DNA of 64,000 nt from Geobacteraceae bacterium (GCA_025355965.1 JANXYR010000079.1:1-64000); one strand, 5' to 3'; shown: positions 25,786 through 35,891, counted from the first letter of the stretch. The notes: generated by a model from the sequence alone, not told the origin. A program made the numbers and translations.

Positions 25786-27936
25786 ATGCTGAACAGATTC
25801 CTTTCAAAAGGAAACATCCGTTCCCGAATTCTTAAAGCACTGCTTGGCGTTGCCTCTATTTCACTGATTAGCTTTGCAATTGTTTCGCTGGACGGGATGA
25901 TGCGTCTGGGAGATTTTTCTGTTAAATCAAGTACCGGACTGGGGCAAGAAACACTCAAAATAAGCAAATCTGCTCTTGAATCATTAGCCCAGGATGGCTT
26001 ACAACGAATTGCTACTGATCGCGCCAATCTCTGTAACGCTGAATTCAAAGAGGTTGAGGGGGCTGTCAACGTCCTGGCGGATATCAGTGAAAAACTTTGG
26101 GCCAACCCGACATTGTATCCCAGAAATCGCTCCTATTCGGCTGCCCAGCAACCGCCTAATCCCAAACTAAGCTCCGTATACCAGTATCCCATTGGGGTTG
26201 ATTTCAAGAAGGTAAAGAGCGATCTGGAGTTGTCGTCCGCCATGGACTCAATTTTCATGCCGTTCATTGCCAACAACTCAAACATCAACGACTTTAATCT
26301 TGCTACACCGGATGGTCTGTTCCGGCGTTTTCCTTGGGGAACAGTTGCAGATGATTATGATGTGCGTAAACGGGACTGGTTCAAGCGTGCGGTTGAATCT
26401 GGCAAAGGCGGTTGGAGCACCCCGTATATCGGTGTTATTGCTAAAAATCTGCGTATCAATTACTCAAAGCCGATCTATCGCAATAAAAAACTGGTAGCAG
26501 TAGTAGCTATCAATGTGCCGCTCCAGACTATTAATGAGAGAATAATTTCGACCAGACTGAACAATCAGGGTAGCGCAGTGCTTGTTGACAACAATCGCAA
26601 GATTATCGCACGAGAGGGGATGATTACAAATTCAGAAAACTGGGCGGATCCGCAAAAGGCAGAACACTTCGCCCTAGATTCAGATTCTTTGGGTAATAAG
26701 AATTTCGAGGAGGATCTGCTTGCTGCGAAACCTGGAATTCACCGTGCAAAATACAAGGGTAAAGATTGCTATATCGCATATGCACCGGTAACATCCACCC
26801 ACTGGTCTGTACTCTTTATAATGCCGGTAGATGCGATAAATGCACCGATTATTCCGACTGAAAAGGCAATCATACATCAGGCTGAAACAGTCAAAGGGCA
26901 AGTAACAGACAAAATTCGGTTTTCCATTGTGGTGTTGTCCGTTGTGTTCTTGATAATTGTCTTTGCGGTGTATGTTGTAGCAAGACGCATGGCTGAATTT
27001 GTAACCGGGCCGATCATGGAACTGGACAAGGGTGTTCGCATAATCGGTAACGGCAATCTTGAACACAAAATTGAGATAGATTCAGGGGACGAGATTGAAG
27101 AACTAGCCGGCACCTTCAATAAAATGACTTCCGACCTACGCGAATATATTCGCGATTTGACCGAGACTACCGCTGCCAAAGAGCGTATTCAGAGCGAGTT
27201 GAAGGTCGCGACAGATATCCAGGCAAGCCTGCTGCCTCGACTATTTCCAGCGTTTCCGGATCGTCCAGAGTTCGATATTTTTGCCACGATGGACCCTGCC
27301 AAAGAGGTTGGTGGTGATTTCTACGATTTCTTCTTTATTGACGATAATAACCTCTGCTTTATTATTGCTGACGTTGCCGATAAAGGCGTGCCTGCTGCCC
27401 TCTATATGATGGTATCAAAAACCCTGCTGAAATCCGAGGGGCAGCGACTTGGCGAGCCTGACCAGATACTTAGATATGTGAATAATATTCTTGCCGCAGA
27501 CAATGAAAACTGCATGTTCGTTACGGTATTCTGTGCCATTCTGAATACAAGAACCGGGGAGGTCCGTTTTGCCAATGCCGGACATAATCCTCCGCTGATA
27601 ATAGAATCACAGGGGATTCGGTATCTGACGGTGAAAGCAGGTTTTGTACTGGGTCCTATTACGGATTCGGCCTATGAAACCGAGCTGATCACCATGCTGC
27701 CAGGTGACACCCTGTTTCTCTATACGGACGGGGTAACTGAGGCGAAAAATCCAGAAGCGGAACTTTACGGAGAGCCGCGTTTGTTGAACGCACTTGAATG
27801 TGGCCCTAAAGAAGATCTTGCAGAAATGATCCACAATATTCGCACCGCCGTGACAAAGCACGCCAACGGTGCTCCTCAATCAGATGATGTGACCCTGCTG
27901 GCCATAAAATACAAGGGAGTTGTAGCTGATGTTTAA
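25786..27936 (+). CDS. Membrane sensor phosphatase: dCache-like, HAMP, SpoIIE/PP2C
   Basis: A 716-residue protein. A transmembrane segment near residues 15-35 and another near 378-402 flank a large periplasmic region with features of dCache ligand-binding domains (for example RDWFKRAVESGKGGWSTPYI). A HAMP linker and short coiled coil follow (about 403-485), then a SpoIIE-type PP2C phosphatase (about 488-710) with metal-binding motifs VGGDFYD, IADVADKGVPAALYM and LYTDGVTEAKN. It would dephosphorylate the STAS proteins encoded upstream in response to an extracellular ligand, as RsbU/IcfG-type phosphatases do. The gene overlaps the next one by 8 bases. Confidence 0.93.
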   Translation: MLNRFLSKGNIRSRILKALLGVASISLISFAIVSLDGMMRLGDFSVKSSTGLGQETLKISKSALESLAQDGLQRIATDRANLCNAEFKEVEGAVNVLADISEKLWANPTLYPRNRSYSAAQQPPNPKLSSVYQYPIGVDFKKVKSDLELSSAMDSIFMPFIANNSNINDFNLATPDGLFRRFPWGTVADDYDVRKRDWFKRAVESGKGGWSTPYIGVIAKNLRINYSKPIYRNKKLVAVVAINVPLQTINERIISTRLNNQGSAVLVDNNRKIIAREGMITNSENWADPQKAEHFALDSDSLGNKNFEEDLLAAKPGIHRAKYKGKDCYIAYAPVTSTHWSVLFIMPVDAINAPIIPTEKAIIHQAETVKGQVTDKIRFSIVVLSVVFLIIVFAVYVVARRMAEFVTGPIMELDKGVRIIGNGNLEHKIEIDSGDEIEELAGTFNKMTSDLREYIRDLTETTAAKERIQSELKVATDIQASLLPRLFPAFPDRPEFDIFATMDPAKEVGGDFYDFFFIDDNNLCFIIADVADKGVPAALYMMVSKTLLKSEGQRLGEPDQILRYVNNILAADNENCMFVTVFCAILNTRTGEVRFANAGHNPPLIIESQGIRYLTVKAGFVLGPITDSAYETELITMLPGDTLFLYTDGVTEAKNPEAELYGEPRLLNALECGPKEDLAEMIHNIRTAVTKHANGAPQSDDVTLLAIKYKGVVADV

Positions 27937-28891
27937 CAGCAGATTTATACAATTGCCAATACTGCTGTTTATGGCAGTTTTGTTGTCCACTTCGGTGGCT
28001 TGGGGAGCAGAACGGGAAGTAAAGCGAGTTGCAATGATTCTTTTCCGGGGAGAAACTCCTGCTGAAAAAGGCTTCCGCAGTACCCTGTCTGCCTCAAAGG
28101 ATTTTGATGTCAAAATTACGGTTTTTGACGCAAACCAGAATAAGGACAAACTCAAAAGCATTATTAGCGGACTTGACCAGGATCAATTTGATCTTTTCTA
28201 CGTTTTTGGCACCATGGCCGCTCAGGTGGCAATGGAAAAGATAACGGATAAACCGGTTATCTTCAATGTTGTACAGCGACCCGTCGAGGCAAAACTCGTT
28301 AATAGCTGGGAGAGTTCCGGCAACAACATAACCGGGGCGTCGAATATAGTTTCGATGGAAAGTGCCTTCAGGACGCTGTCTCTGGTTATGAATATCCGCA
28401 AGCTGGCCTTTATCTATTACGAAAAAGATCCTGCTCCAAAGTTTCAGAAAACAGAGGTTGAAAGAGTCCGCAAAAATTTCGGTTTCAAAATAATTGATGT
28501 TCCGGTACGTGACGTGGAGGCTATCCCTGCTGCACTGAAACAGATCGTAAGCGCGAGAGTTGATGCTGTCATGTTCCCATCAGACTCGTTCATAAAAGTT
28601 AATGCAAACAGAATAATGAAGGTTCTCAACCAACACCGGATACCTACCGTAGTGATAATTCCTGAGATGGTAACAGAAAATGGAGCGCTGATTTCCCTGG
28701 GTCCTGATTACCAAAAGCTGGGTGAGCTTGCCGGGATCAGTGCTATTGATATATTGAAAGGGAAAAAACCTGCCGATATACCGATCAAAAGAGTGCAAAA
28801 TCTGAACATCAGCGTAAATCTGAAAACCGCCGATAAACTGGGGATAAATTTACCCATACAACTACTTTCTCTTTCAACAGTCATTCACTGA
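27929..28891 (+). CDS. ABC-type substrate-binding protein without transporter partners (TrpX-like)
   Basis: A 320-residue exported protein (signal peptide to about residue 27, cleaved after AWG/A) of the ABC_sub_bind family. The two-lobed binding fold is shown by VAMILFRGETPAEKGFR, FDLFYVFGTMAAQVAME and VVIIPEMVTENGALISLG. No permease or ATPase gene is near. The 8-base overlap with the sensor phosphatase gene suggests the two act together, the binding protein presenting a ligand to the periplasmic domain. That is inference. Confidence 0.85.
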   Translation: MFNSRFIQLPILLFMAVLLSTSVAWGAEREVKRVAMILFRGETPAEKGFRSTLSASKDFDVKITVFDANQNKDKLKSIISGLDQDQFDLFYVFGTMAAQVAMEKITDKPVIFNVVQRPVEAKLVNSWESSGNNITGASNIVSMESAFRTLSLVMNIRKLAFIYYEKDPAPKFQKTEVERVRKNFGFKIIDVPVRDVEAIPAALKQIVSARVDAVMFPSDSFIKVNANRIMKVLNQHRIPTVVIIPEMVTENGALISLGPDYQKLGELAGISAIDILKGKKPADIPIKRVQNLNISVNLKTADKLGINLPIQLLSLSTVIH

Positions 28892-28901
28892 AGGATCTTT
28901 T

Positions 28902-29906
28902 GTGACATCAGATAACTTATTATCATTGGTTACACCTATCGAAATATATATGATGTTGCGTGGCTTCATTCCTGTTGTCACTATTGTAATCGTAGGAATA
29001 GTCATAGGCCGATGGGACTCCTCCAAGCACCAGAAAACCTTAATAAAACTGACAAATTATATATTTCTTCCCTGCCTTGCCTTTTCTGCACTACACAAAC
29101 ATGCTTTTGATCCTGCCGAAATATTTCGTATTGCCCTTGCCGTGCTAATAATAATAGCCGTTACCACGTTTGTTTCAGTTGCAGTATTGCGGCAAAAAAT
29201 CCGGGGAGGTTCGAAAAATATACTTGCCGCTGTTTATATGAGCAGTGGAACACTGTTGCTGCCACTCAGCTACGTACTCTTTGGTAATGAGGGGCTTGCA
29301 AAAGCGATATATTTTCATCTTTTTATCATTCTTGCCTATCATACGGTCGGACTCTGGATGGTCGATGGCAAGACCGATCTGAAAGTTGTTTTAAAGACAC
29401 CCTTTATCTACCTTATTGCTCTGGGGGTTGCAGCACGGATATTCCCTTTCTCAATGCCTGAAACCATCGAGGAATTTGCCTGGCTTTTCGAAAAAGGTAT
29501 TGATCTTACTGCGATGGGGGCGCTCCCGCTACTGCTTATAAGTTTCGGTTATCCTCTAGGACTTTTGAAATTTTCTGACGCAAGAGGCGGGTTAAAGGGG
29601 GGATTGTTAAGGGTCATAGTCGGTCCGACAGTTGCCTTGCTGGTAGTCTACATCTACAGAAAGACCGGCTTGATAAGCATGGAAAGGGGATACGATGTGC
29701 TGGGATACCTGGATCAGCGTACAACTGAAGCTATACTGGTTTTGGCGGCTGCCTTGCCGACCTCAAATTCTGCCATGCGATTGGTGGGGGATGAGGTAAA
29801 GGCCGGAAAAGCGGAAACAGGAACACTTCTGGTCAGTGCGATAACCTGCATTATAACAATCCCGGCTGTGCTGATGCTTATACTGATGTTTATTTTTACA
29901 GATTAA
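28902..29906 (+). CDS. AEC-family permease, copy 1
   Basis: A 334-residue membrane protein with about ten hydrophobic segments. It belongs to the auxin-efflux-carrier (AEC) family, which moves organic anions such as malate, malonate or pyruvate. Family features visible are the early NYIFLPCLAF segment and the GNEGLAKAIYFH segment, which its paralogue repeats as GNEGLAKSIMFH. It starts with GTG. A second AEC gene follows 13 bases later. Confidence 0.87.
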   Translation: MTSDNLLSLVTPIEIYMMLRGFIPVVTIVIVGIVIGRWDSSKHQKTLIKLTNYIFLPCLAFSALHKHAFDPAEIFRIALAVLIIIAVTTFVSVAVLRQKIRGGSKNILAAVYMSSGTLLLPLSYVLFGNEGLAKAIYFHLFIILAYHTVGLWMVDGKTDLKVVLKTPFIYLIALGVAARIFPFSMPETIEEFAWLFEKGIDLTAMGALPLLLISFGYPLGLLKFSDARGGLKGGLLRVIVGPTVALLVVYIYRKTGLISMERGYDVLGYLDQRTTEAILVLAAALPTSNSAMRLVGDEVKAGKAETGTLLVSAITCIITIPAVLMLILMFIFTD

Positions 29907-29919
29907 GGGCTGGTACATC

Positions 29920-30912
29920 ATGAACATCGTTTCAACTGAAATGCTCATTATCATACGGGCGGTACTTCCATCCTTCACCATTGCGCTCCTTGGTTTCATG
30001 CTCGGCAAGCTCGACAGCATGAGAGAGATGAACCAAAAAACCATCTCCAATATGGTTTATTACTTCTTCACGCCATGTCTTGTGTTTTCGTCCCTCCACA
30101 AAAGAAGTTTTGATTTTCAGGAGTTCGCCGTAATCGGCGGGGCAGCCTTACTGTTGATTGCCATAATGACGCCAGTGGCTTTTTTCTTTAAAAAACAGGC
30201 TGGTGTACGGGAAAACGGTTATGTTCTACCGATTATTTTTATGAATACCGGAAATATTTCACTCCCGATTGCGCTGCTTATGTTCGGCAACGAAGGACTG
30301 GCAAAATCCATCATGTTCCATATGATGAACATCCTTGTGCTTTACTCATATGGCGTATACCTGGTTAGCGGCAAATCTGATCTGATGCAATTTTTCAAGA
30401 TACCTGCTCTCTGGGCAACTATATTGGGCGTTGTGGCAGCAACATGCAATCCAGCGCTTCCAGGATTAGTCAGCGATAGCTATGACATTCTGAATAAAGG
30501 CATCGACGTGCTCGCACTAGGCGCTATTCCATTGCTCATCATCAATCTCGGTTATTCCATGAGTGATACAAAGCTTTCCACCTTAAAGGATGGCTTTACC
30601 GGTGCGACTCTGCGCCTGCTTGCAGGCCCGCTTTTGGCCTTCGGCTTGGTTTACGCTTACAGACTGATTGGCTGGATTCCTGCGTTTACTCAGGGTATGG
30701 ATCCTCTTACATCATTTGGATATCGTACTACTGAAGCGATCATTGTCATTAACGCAGCTATGCCTGGGCCAGTAATGGCATATTTGCTGAACGTAAAGTT
30801 TGACAACTGTCCTCAAAAAGCCGCTTCTATGCTGGCTGTTGGAACATTGGGGGGCATTGCTACAATACCGCTGATACTCAGCCTTATCACCCGATACATT
30901 GTCGGTGGGTGA
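29920..30912 (+). CDS. AEC-family permease, copy 2
   Basis: A 330-residue paralogue of the preceding gene product (shared GNEGLAKSIMFH, LGAIPLLIINLGY and YRTTEAIIVINAA segments versus GNEGLAKAIYFH, MGALPLLLISFGY and QRTTEAILVLAAA). The tandem pair probably arose by duplication. As a heteromeric or paired carrier it would move an organic acid produced or consumed by the cluster. The precise substrate cannot be read from sequence. Confidence 0.87.
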   Translation: MNIVSTEMLIIIRAVLPSFTIALLGFMLGKLDSMREMNQKTISNMVYYFFTPCLVFSSLHKRSFDFQEFAVIGGAALLLIAIMTPVAFFFKKQAGVRENGYVLPIIFMNTGNISLPIALLMFGNEGLAKSIMFHMMNILVLYSYGVYLVSGKSDLMQFFKIPALWATILGVVAATCNPALPGLVSDSYDILNKGIDVLALGAIPLLIINLGYSMSDTKLSTLKDGFTGATLRLLAGPLLAFGLVYAYRLIGWIPAFTQGMDPLTSFGYRTTEAIIVINAAMPGPVMAYLLNVKFDNCPQKAASMLAVGTLGGIATIPLILSLITRYIVGG

Positions 30913-30974
30913 TTATGCGACTACCGCCAAAGAAGGATTTCCCATGAAAGTTACATTCATGGAACGGGGGATAA

Positions 30975-32243
30975 ATGCGCTATCCGCCTGACCAACTGCT
31001 ACAGTTGCGGGAACGCTGGAACTTGTCACTGATTGACCCGGTCACTGAATTGACGGTCGTAATCGAAGAATGCAAAACCTTCGGCGAATTATTACGCCTG
31101 CGCCTCACCACTATTGGACTGCTTTCAGGCAAGAGTGTTCCTCACATCACGGGTGTGGAAAAACTTGAAGCATGGCGAACCCGTCTGCATAATGAGTGGG
31201 TGGATACATGTGATACTCCGTTTGCCGACATTATTGCTGAATTGCGACTTTATGGCTTGTCCGAGATTATCAAGATTGAGGCTGCGCGGTACGAAATCAG
31301 GGATACTTACGACCTGCGCGGGGCATACTTGAAAGATGTGGTTTTTGCTGGCGCATATCTTGAAAATGCCCACTTCGAAGGCGCAGACCTGACCAAGTCA
31401 TGCTTAGCGGGGGCACGCTGCTTCGAGACTCATTTTGAGGACGCTTTGTGTGAGCATGCATCGTTCATGGGAGCGGAATGTCACTTTGCTACTTTTATCG
31501 GAGCTAACTGCGACCATGCCTCATTTGAACAGGCCGATTGCACCATGGTTCGTTTTGATCTTACTCGTCTCCGCCAGGCCTCTTTCGATGGCGCCACCTG
31601 CTTTGCTGCAATATTTAACGATGCCTATCTAAACCACGCCTCGCTTGAAACCATGCATATAAATCATCTAACACGCTTTGGTAAACCGGGAGAACAGAAC
31701 GAGGCAGAACGGTCTAAGCCATCACGTAAAAAGGAGACTACCGAGGGAGACGACTGGTATATCGTCGAACTTTTCCCTGTTTGGCTACAAGCCGCCGAAG
31801 TCAATTCAAAGATACGCCTCCTTCTCAAGTCACATGGCTATTTTTGGGAAGCGGATGAGTACCAATATCTGGAGATGGTCTGTAGGCGTCACGTTTTACA
31901 TCAGAGCAGGGTGAGTGAGTTTTTTGAATGGTTCTTTAAAGACCTGATGTTCGGTTACGGATTGAAGTGGAAACGCCCATTGATCAGCGTCCTGATCATC
32001 ATACTGTTATGGGCACTTGGTTTTACACTCCATTTCAGGTTAAACGTGTTGCATGATCTTTTTACCAGCATCGGCTACGGTCTCTACTATTCTGTAATAT
32101 CCTTTACGACGCTTGGATTTGGCAACGCGCCAGACCTGGAAGGTGTCTGGCCAAAGCTGTTACTCTGTTCCGAAGCACTGATCGGGACAATACTCATGCC
32201 GCTGTTCCTGCTGGCATACGCGAGAAAGATTTTACAGGATTGA
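30975..32243 (+). CDS. Pentapeptide-repeat protein fused to a two-TM potassium channel
   Basis: A 422-residue protein. Residues about 112-220 are pentapeptide repeats of the A(D/N)LxX type (for example LRGAYLKDVVFAGAYLENA), forming a right-handed beta helix. After a helical linker, two membrane segments (about 337-357 and 395-418) flank a pore loop YYSVISFTTLGFGNAPD, whose TLGFG (about 378-382) is a K+ channel selectivity filter. A soluble beta-helix joined to an Ion_trans_2 channel would be a ligand- or voltage-insensitive K+ pathway with an unknown sensor. It follows the AEC genes after 62 bases. Confidence 0.85.
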   Translation: MRYPPDQLLQLRERWNLSLIDPVTELTVVIEECKTFGELLRLRLTTIGLLSGKSVPHITGVEKLEAWRTRLHNEWVDTCDTPFADIIAELRLYGLSEIIKIEAARYEIRDTYDLRGAYLKDVVFAGAYLENAHFEGADLTKSCLAGARCFETHFEDALCEHASFMGAECHFATFIGANCDHASFEQADCTMVRFDLTRLRQASFDGATCFAAIFNDAYLNHASLETMHINHLTRFGKPGEQNEAERSKPSRKKETTEGDDWYIVELFPVWLQAAEVNSKIRLLLKSHGYFWEADEYQYLEMVCRRHVLHQSRVSEFFEWFFKDLMFGYGLKWKRPLISVLIIILLWALGFTLHFRLNVLHDLFTSIGYGLYYSVISFTTLGFGNAPDLEGVWPKLLLCSEALIGTILMPLFLLAYARKILQD

Positions 32244-32294
32244 CACAACGATGGTTTGTGTTTTGCATTTATTCACTTTTATGGAGATACGGTT

Positions 32295-32744
32295 ATGATA
32301 TTTGATTCTTTAGATAACTTTCGGATGTATGTAGATCTTAATCCCGGGTTTTCAGATATTCAAACATTTCTATCAAAGACAGATTTGGCGGGGCTTGCCA
32401 TTGGTAAACATCCCATAAATGACAACGGTGGATATGCTTCAGTAAACGAGTACAACACCAAGTCAATTGAAGATTCCTTTATCGAATGTCACCGAAAGTT
32501 TATAGATGTTCAGATAATCGCCTGGGGCGAAGAGAAAATAGGTGTGACTCATAAACAGTTTTGCGTTGAACAGCCGTATGATGACGCAAAGGATTTACAA
32601 AAACTCACAGGGAAGCTTGATTTCATGACGTTATTGCCGGAATTGTTTGCGGTTTTCTTCCCTCATGATGCCCATGAGCCTGGCATTAGTAGTGGAGCAG
32701 GAGCAGTTGCTGTCAAGAAGATTGTATTTAAAATTCCTGTCTAA
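32295..32744 (+). CDS. YhcH/YjgK/YiaL (DUF386) family protein
   Basis: A 149-residue protein of the beta-sandwich DUF386 family, with the metal-site-like segments GKHPIND, ECHRKFIDVQIIAWGEEKIG and FFPHDAHEPG. Members occur with sialic-acid or uronate catabolism and are thought to be sugar isomerases or mutarotases (EbgC group). The start at 32,295 is preceded by GGAG 8 bases upstream. The next gene encodes a uronate-dehydrogenase-like protein, which fits sugar-acid metabolism. Confidence 0.85.
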   Translation: MIFDSLDNFRMYVDLNPGFSDIQTFLSKTDLAGLAIGKHPINDNGGYASVNEYNTKSIEDSFIECHRKFIDVQIIAWGEEKIGVTHKQFCVEQPYDDAKDLQKLTGKLDFMTLLPELFAVFFPHDAHEPGISSGAGAVAVKKIVFKIPV

Positions 32745-32783
32745 TTCCAAACTGTATTCAAGCTGACAAGTGGAGAGTGCCAT

Positions 32784-33521
32784 ATGAAACAGATTGGGAT
32801 CACTGGTGCTGCGGGCAATGTTGGATGCACACTCCAAAGAGGATTGGGTAACCTGTACGCACTTAGGCTATTCGATATTAAAGGTAGGAGATCTCCGGCA
32901 GGTGGAGAGGTTGTTCGAGTGGATGCCGGGGAACGAAGCCAACTTGCTGGTCTGTTCGATGGTCTGGATGTCCTTATCCACCTTGCTGGCAACCCTAGCC
33001 CAAGTGCCTTGAAAGAGTCAACCAGCCGCAATAACTTTGTCGCCACCAGCTATGTTTTTGAGGAAGCCAGGCAAGCGGGAGTTAAAAAGATCATCTTCGC
33101 CAGTTCCAATTTTTATCATGAAGGAGATATCGGAAAACTGCTGCATGGTCAGGACAAGGGGCATTTGATCACTCTGGACACGCCACCAACCCCTCAGTGC
33201 CTCTACGGAGAATCAAAGGTGTTCGGCGAGACCGTTGGCCGCCATCTTTCACATCTTGGTGTCCAGTTTGTTGCATTACGTATCGGCTGGACCGTCCCTG
33301 AGGACGATCCGGCGCTCTATCGCAGTCCATATATGCGTGCCGTTTTTTGCAGTAATCGTGACCTTGTCCAGGCTTTTTCGAGAGCTATTGAAATAGAGAC
33401 CGATTTCATGACGGCGTTTGCAGTAAGCAATAACAGTAGTGCCGTATTTGACCTCGAAGAAACAAGAAAAAAACTGGGCTTTATTCCGCAGGACAATGCT
33501 GAGAACTATGTCGGTGCGTAA
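32784..33521 (+). CDS. NAD-dependent dehydrogenase/epimerase, uronate dehydrogenase-like
   Basis: A 245-residue extended SDR with the NAD motif TGAAGNVG (residues 7-14), the Asp-containing turn RLFDIKG, HLAGNPSP, ASSNFYHEG and the catalytic YGESKVFGE (Tyr-x-x-x-Lys). The closest general resemblance is to uronate (glucuronate/galacturonate) dehydrogenases and UDP-glucose 4-epimerase-like proteins. It is the last gene of the plus-strand cluster and converges on comM, with 20 bases between them and no terminator I can see. Confidence 0.82.
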   Translation: MKQIGITGAAGNVGCTLQRGLGNLYALRLFDIKGRRSPAGGEVVRVDAGERSQLAGLFDGLDVLIHLAGNPSPSALKESTSRNNFVATSYVFEEARQAGVKKIIFASSNFYHEGDIGKLLHGQDKGHLITLDTPPTPQCLYGESKVFGETVGRHLSHLGVQFVALRIGWTVPEDDPALYRSPYMRAVFCSNRDLVQAFSRAIEIETDFMTAFAVSNNSSAVFDLEETRKKLGFIPQDNAENYVGA

Positions 33522-33541
33522 TCCTGATTGTAGTTAATAGA

Positions 33542-35071
33542 TCAATTCGTCTTCCGATCCAGACTCCGATACTGAATAGCCTCGGCGATATGTTGCTCAT
33601 GAATGGAAACAGTGCCGTCAAGGTCGGCAATGGTGCGTGCTACTTTGAGGATGCGGGTGTAGGTCCGGGCAGAAAAGCCGAGGCGATCGGTCACCAACTC
33701 CAGCATGCGATTGCCGGAGGCGTCCAGCTCGCAATATTTTTTGATGAAGCGGGGCGTCATCTGGGCGTTGCAATGGATTTTGGTGCCTTTGTAGCGCTCA
33801 AGTTGGATTTCCCGGGAGTGTTCAACCCGCTTGGCTATTGCTGCCGAACTTTCAGCTTCACCCCGATCGGCCAGATCGCGATATTTAACTGCGGGGACTT
33901 CGATATGGATGTCGATTCGGTCAAGAAGCGGGCCGGAGATGCGTGAACGGTAACGATGAATGGCAACCGGGGTGCAGGTACAGGGATGGGTCGGGTCGGA
34001 AAGATAACCACACGGACAGGGATTCATGGCAGCCACCAGCATGACACGCGCCGGGTAGGTCAACGATAGCAGCGAGCGGGATATGGTAACTTTGCCATCT
34101 TCAAGCGGTTGCCGCAATACTTCTAGAACGTTTTTCTTGAACTCCGGCAACTCGTCTAAAAACAGGACTCCATTGTGCGCCAGGGATACCTCACCCGGCT
34201 TCGGAGTTGTGCCGCCACCGATCAGCCCAACATCAGAGATAGTGTGATGAGGAGCCCGGAAAGGTCGAACCGCTAGTAGCGCCCGTTCCTTTTCCAGCAT
34301 GCCGCTGACACTGAAGATCTTGGTCGTCTCGATCGCCTCGTCAAATGACATACGCGGCAAAATCGTCGGGATACGGCGGGCGATCATCGTCTTTCCGGAG
34401 CCTGGTGGGCCGATCATAAGAATATTATGCGAACCACTTGCCGCTATTTCCAAGGCACGCTTGGCATTCTCCTGCCCCTTGACCTCGCTGAAATCCTCAC
34501 CATATTCACAACCACTGGTAAACAGCGCCTGCAGGTCAACCCGGCAAGGTTCAATAATCTCCCGCCCACTCAAAAATTCAACAACTTGGGAAAGAGACGT
34601 GGCACCGATAACGTCAATCCCTTCGACTACTGCCGCTTCAGGGGCGTTTTCCGCCGGCAGGATCAGGCCGACCAGACCGGCACGCTTGGCGGCAACCGCC
34701 ATCGACAGTGCACCACGAATAGCTTTAAGTCCGCCATCCAGAGATAATTCGCCCAGCAGAATATAATCGTGAAGCCGAATACCCTTGATGATACCAGTGG
34801 CGGCCAAAATACCGATCGAAATCGGCAGATCGTAAGCGGTGCCCTCTTTTTTGATATCGGCCGGGGCAAGGTTCGCGGTGATACGCCTCGCCGGGAAGTC
34901 ATAACCGGAGTTTTTAAGCGCTGCCTTAACGCGATCCTTGCTTTCCTTGACGGCACCATCCGGTAGTCCGACAGTAGCAAAGGCGGGCAAACCTGGAGCA
35001 ATATCAATCTCGACATCGACCATTATTGCATCAATACCGATCAGGGCACTGCTGAAAACTTTTGCGAGCAC
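33542..35071 (-). CDS. comM: ComM/YifB-family AAA+ ATPase (Mg-chelatase-like)
   Basis: A 509-residue protein with an N-terminal Lon-protease-like fold, the Walker A motif [13 protein letters not shown], Walker [11 protein letters not shown], and the C-terminal Mg_chelatase_C domain ending [10 protein letters not shown]. ComM is a hexameric helicase that promotes branch migration during natural transformation. A decayed second copy of its C-terminus lies at 13,651. pgeF is divergently absent: it precedes on the same strand 22 bases away, so the two may form an operon with pgeF first. Confidence 0.95.
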   Translation of the reverse strand: MLAKVFSSALIGIDAIMVDVEIDIAPGLPAFATVGLPDGAVKESKDRVKAALKNSGYDFPARRITANLAPADIKKEGTAYDLPISIGILAATGIIKGIRLHDYILLGELSLDGGLKAIRGALSMAVAAKRAGLVGLILPAENAPEAAVVEGIDVIGATSLSQVVEFLSGREIIEPCRVDLQALFTSGCEYGEDFSEVKGQENAKRALEIAASGSHNILMIGPPGSGKTMIARRIPTILPRMSFDEAIETTKIFSVSGMLEKERALLAVRPFRAPHHTISDVGLIGGGTTPKPGEVSLAHNGVLFLDELPEFKKNVLEVLRQPLEDGKVTISRSLLSLTYPARVMLVAAMNPCPCGYLSDPTHPCTCTPVAIHRYRSRISGPLLDRIDIHIEVPAVKYRDLADRGEAESSAAIAKRVEHSREIQLERYKGTKIHCNAQMTPRFIKKYCELDASGNRMLELVTDRLGFSARTYTRILKVARTIADLDGTVSIHEQHIAEAIQYRSLDRKTN

Positions 35072-35093
35072 GAATAACCCCCCAATGTTGCTG

Positions 35094-35891
35094 TTAAGGT
35101 TTTAGCATTATAAAGCCCATCTGGCGCCCCGACTCTTCCTTATCCCTGCGATACGAGAAAAATTGTTCACTGTGACAGCAGACACACTGATCGGAGATTT
35201 GAATCGCATCTGATGTGAGACCGGCTTGCATCAGCAGTTCGCGGTTGGCAGCGGCCAGATCGAGTTGCCACTTGCCGGGATTAGTCGACTCTGCACACGA
35301 ATCCCAAGGTATACCACTTTTTTGGAAAGCCTGTCTGACTGGTTCATCAACTTCGTAGCAGCATTTTTTTATGCAAGGGCCTATCGCAGCTTGAATTTGG
35401 CCAGAATCTGAACCAAATTCCGACTGCATACCGGCCACCGCCTTTAAAACCAGTCTGTCAGCGGTACCTTTCCAACCGGCGTGAACAACGGCTATGATCT
35501 TTTTGTCAGGATCACAGAGCAGGATAGGGGCACAGTCCGCTACACAAACACCTATCATGACGTTCGGTTGATTGGTAATGACTGCATCTCCCTCTACGGA
35601 AAGGAAATGGCTGAAATCTTCATTTGCTTCGTTGATTACCAGAATGTCACTGCCATGGACCTGACGCGGGGTAACCAGCGCCTCTTGGTTGACACCAAAG
35701 GCGCGGGCAAGAAGACTGCGGTTCCCCTCAACAGTTGCCTGCTGGTCCTGCGTGTTCATCCCCAGGTTAAGCGAGTTATAGGGGGGGCGAGAGACACCTT
35801 CATGGCGGGTAGTAAAGCCTTGTGTTGAGCATTGTGCCCCTGGAAAATTTACTTCAACATATTGGATACGGCCGATACGATTCATCTGCAT
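35094..35891 (-). CDS. pgeF: Laccase-domain protein (YfiH/PgeF, peptidoglycan editing or purine nucleosidase)
   Basis: A 265-residue protein of the multicopper polyphenol oxidase-like (LACC1/YfiH) family. Conserved residues visible are [22 protein letters not shown] and [10 protein letters not shown], which supply the zinc-binding His/Cys triad. Members remove mis-incorporated residues from peptidoglycan precursors or act on purine nucleosides. The ATG at 35,891 has a GGAGGA site 7 bases upstream. A palindromic repeat occupies the upstream region. Confidence 0.9.
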   Translation of the reverse strand: MQMNRIGRIQYVEVNFPGAQCSTQGFTTRHEGVSRPPYNSLNLGMNTQDQQATVEGNRSLLARAFGVNQEALVTPRQVHGSDILVINEANEDFSHFLSVEGDAVITNQPNVMIGVCVADCAPILLCDPDKKIIAVVHAGWKGTADRLVLKAVAGMQSEFGSDSGQIQAAIGPCIKKCCYEVDEPVRQAFQKSGIPWDSCAESTNPGKWQLDLAAANRELLMQAGLTSDAIQISDQCVCCHSEQFFSYRRDKEESGRQMGFIMLKP

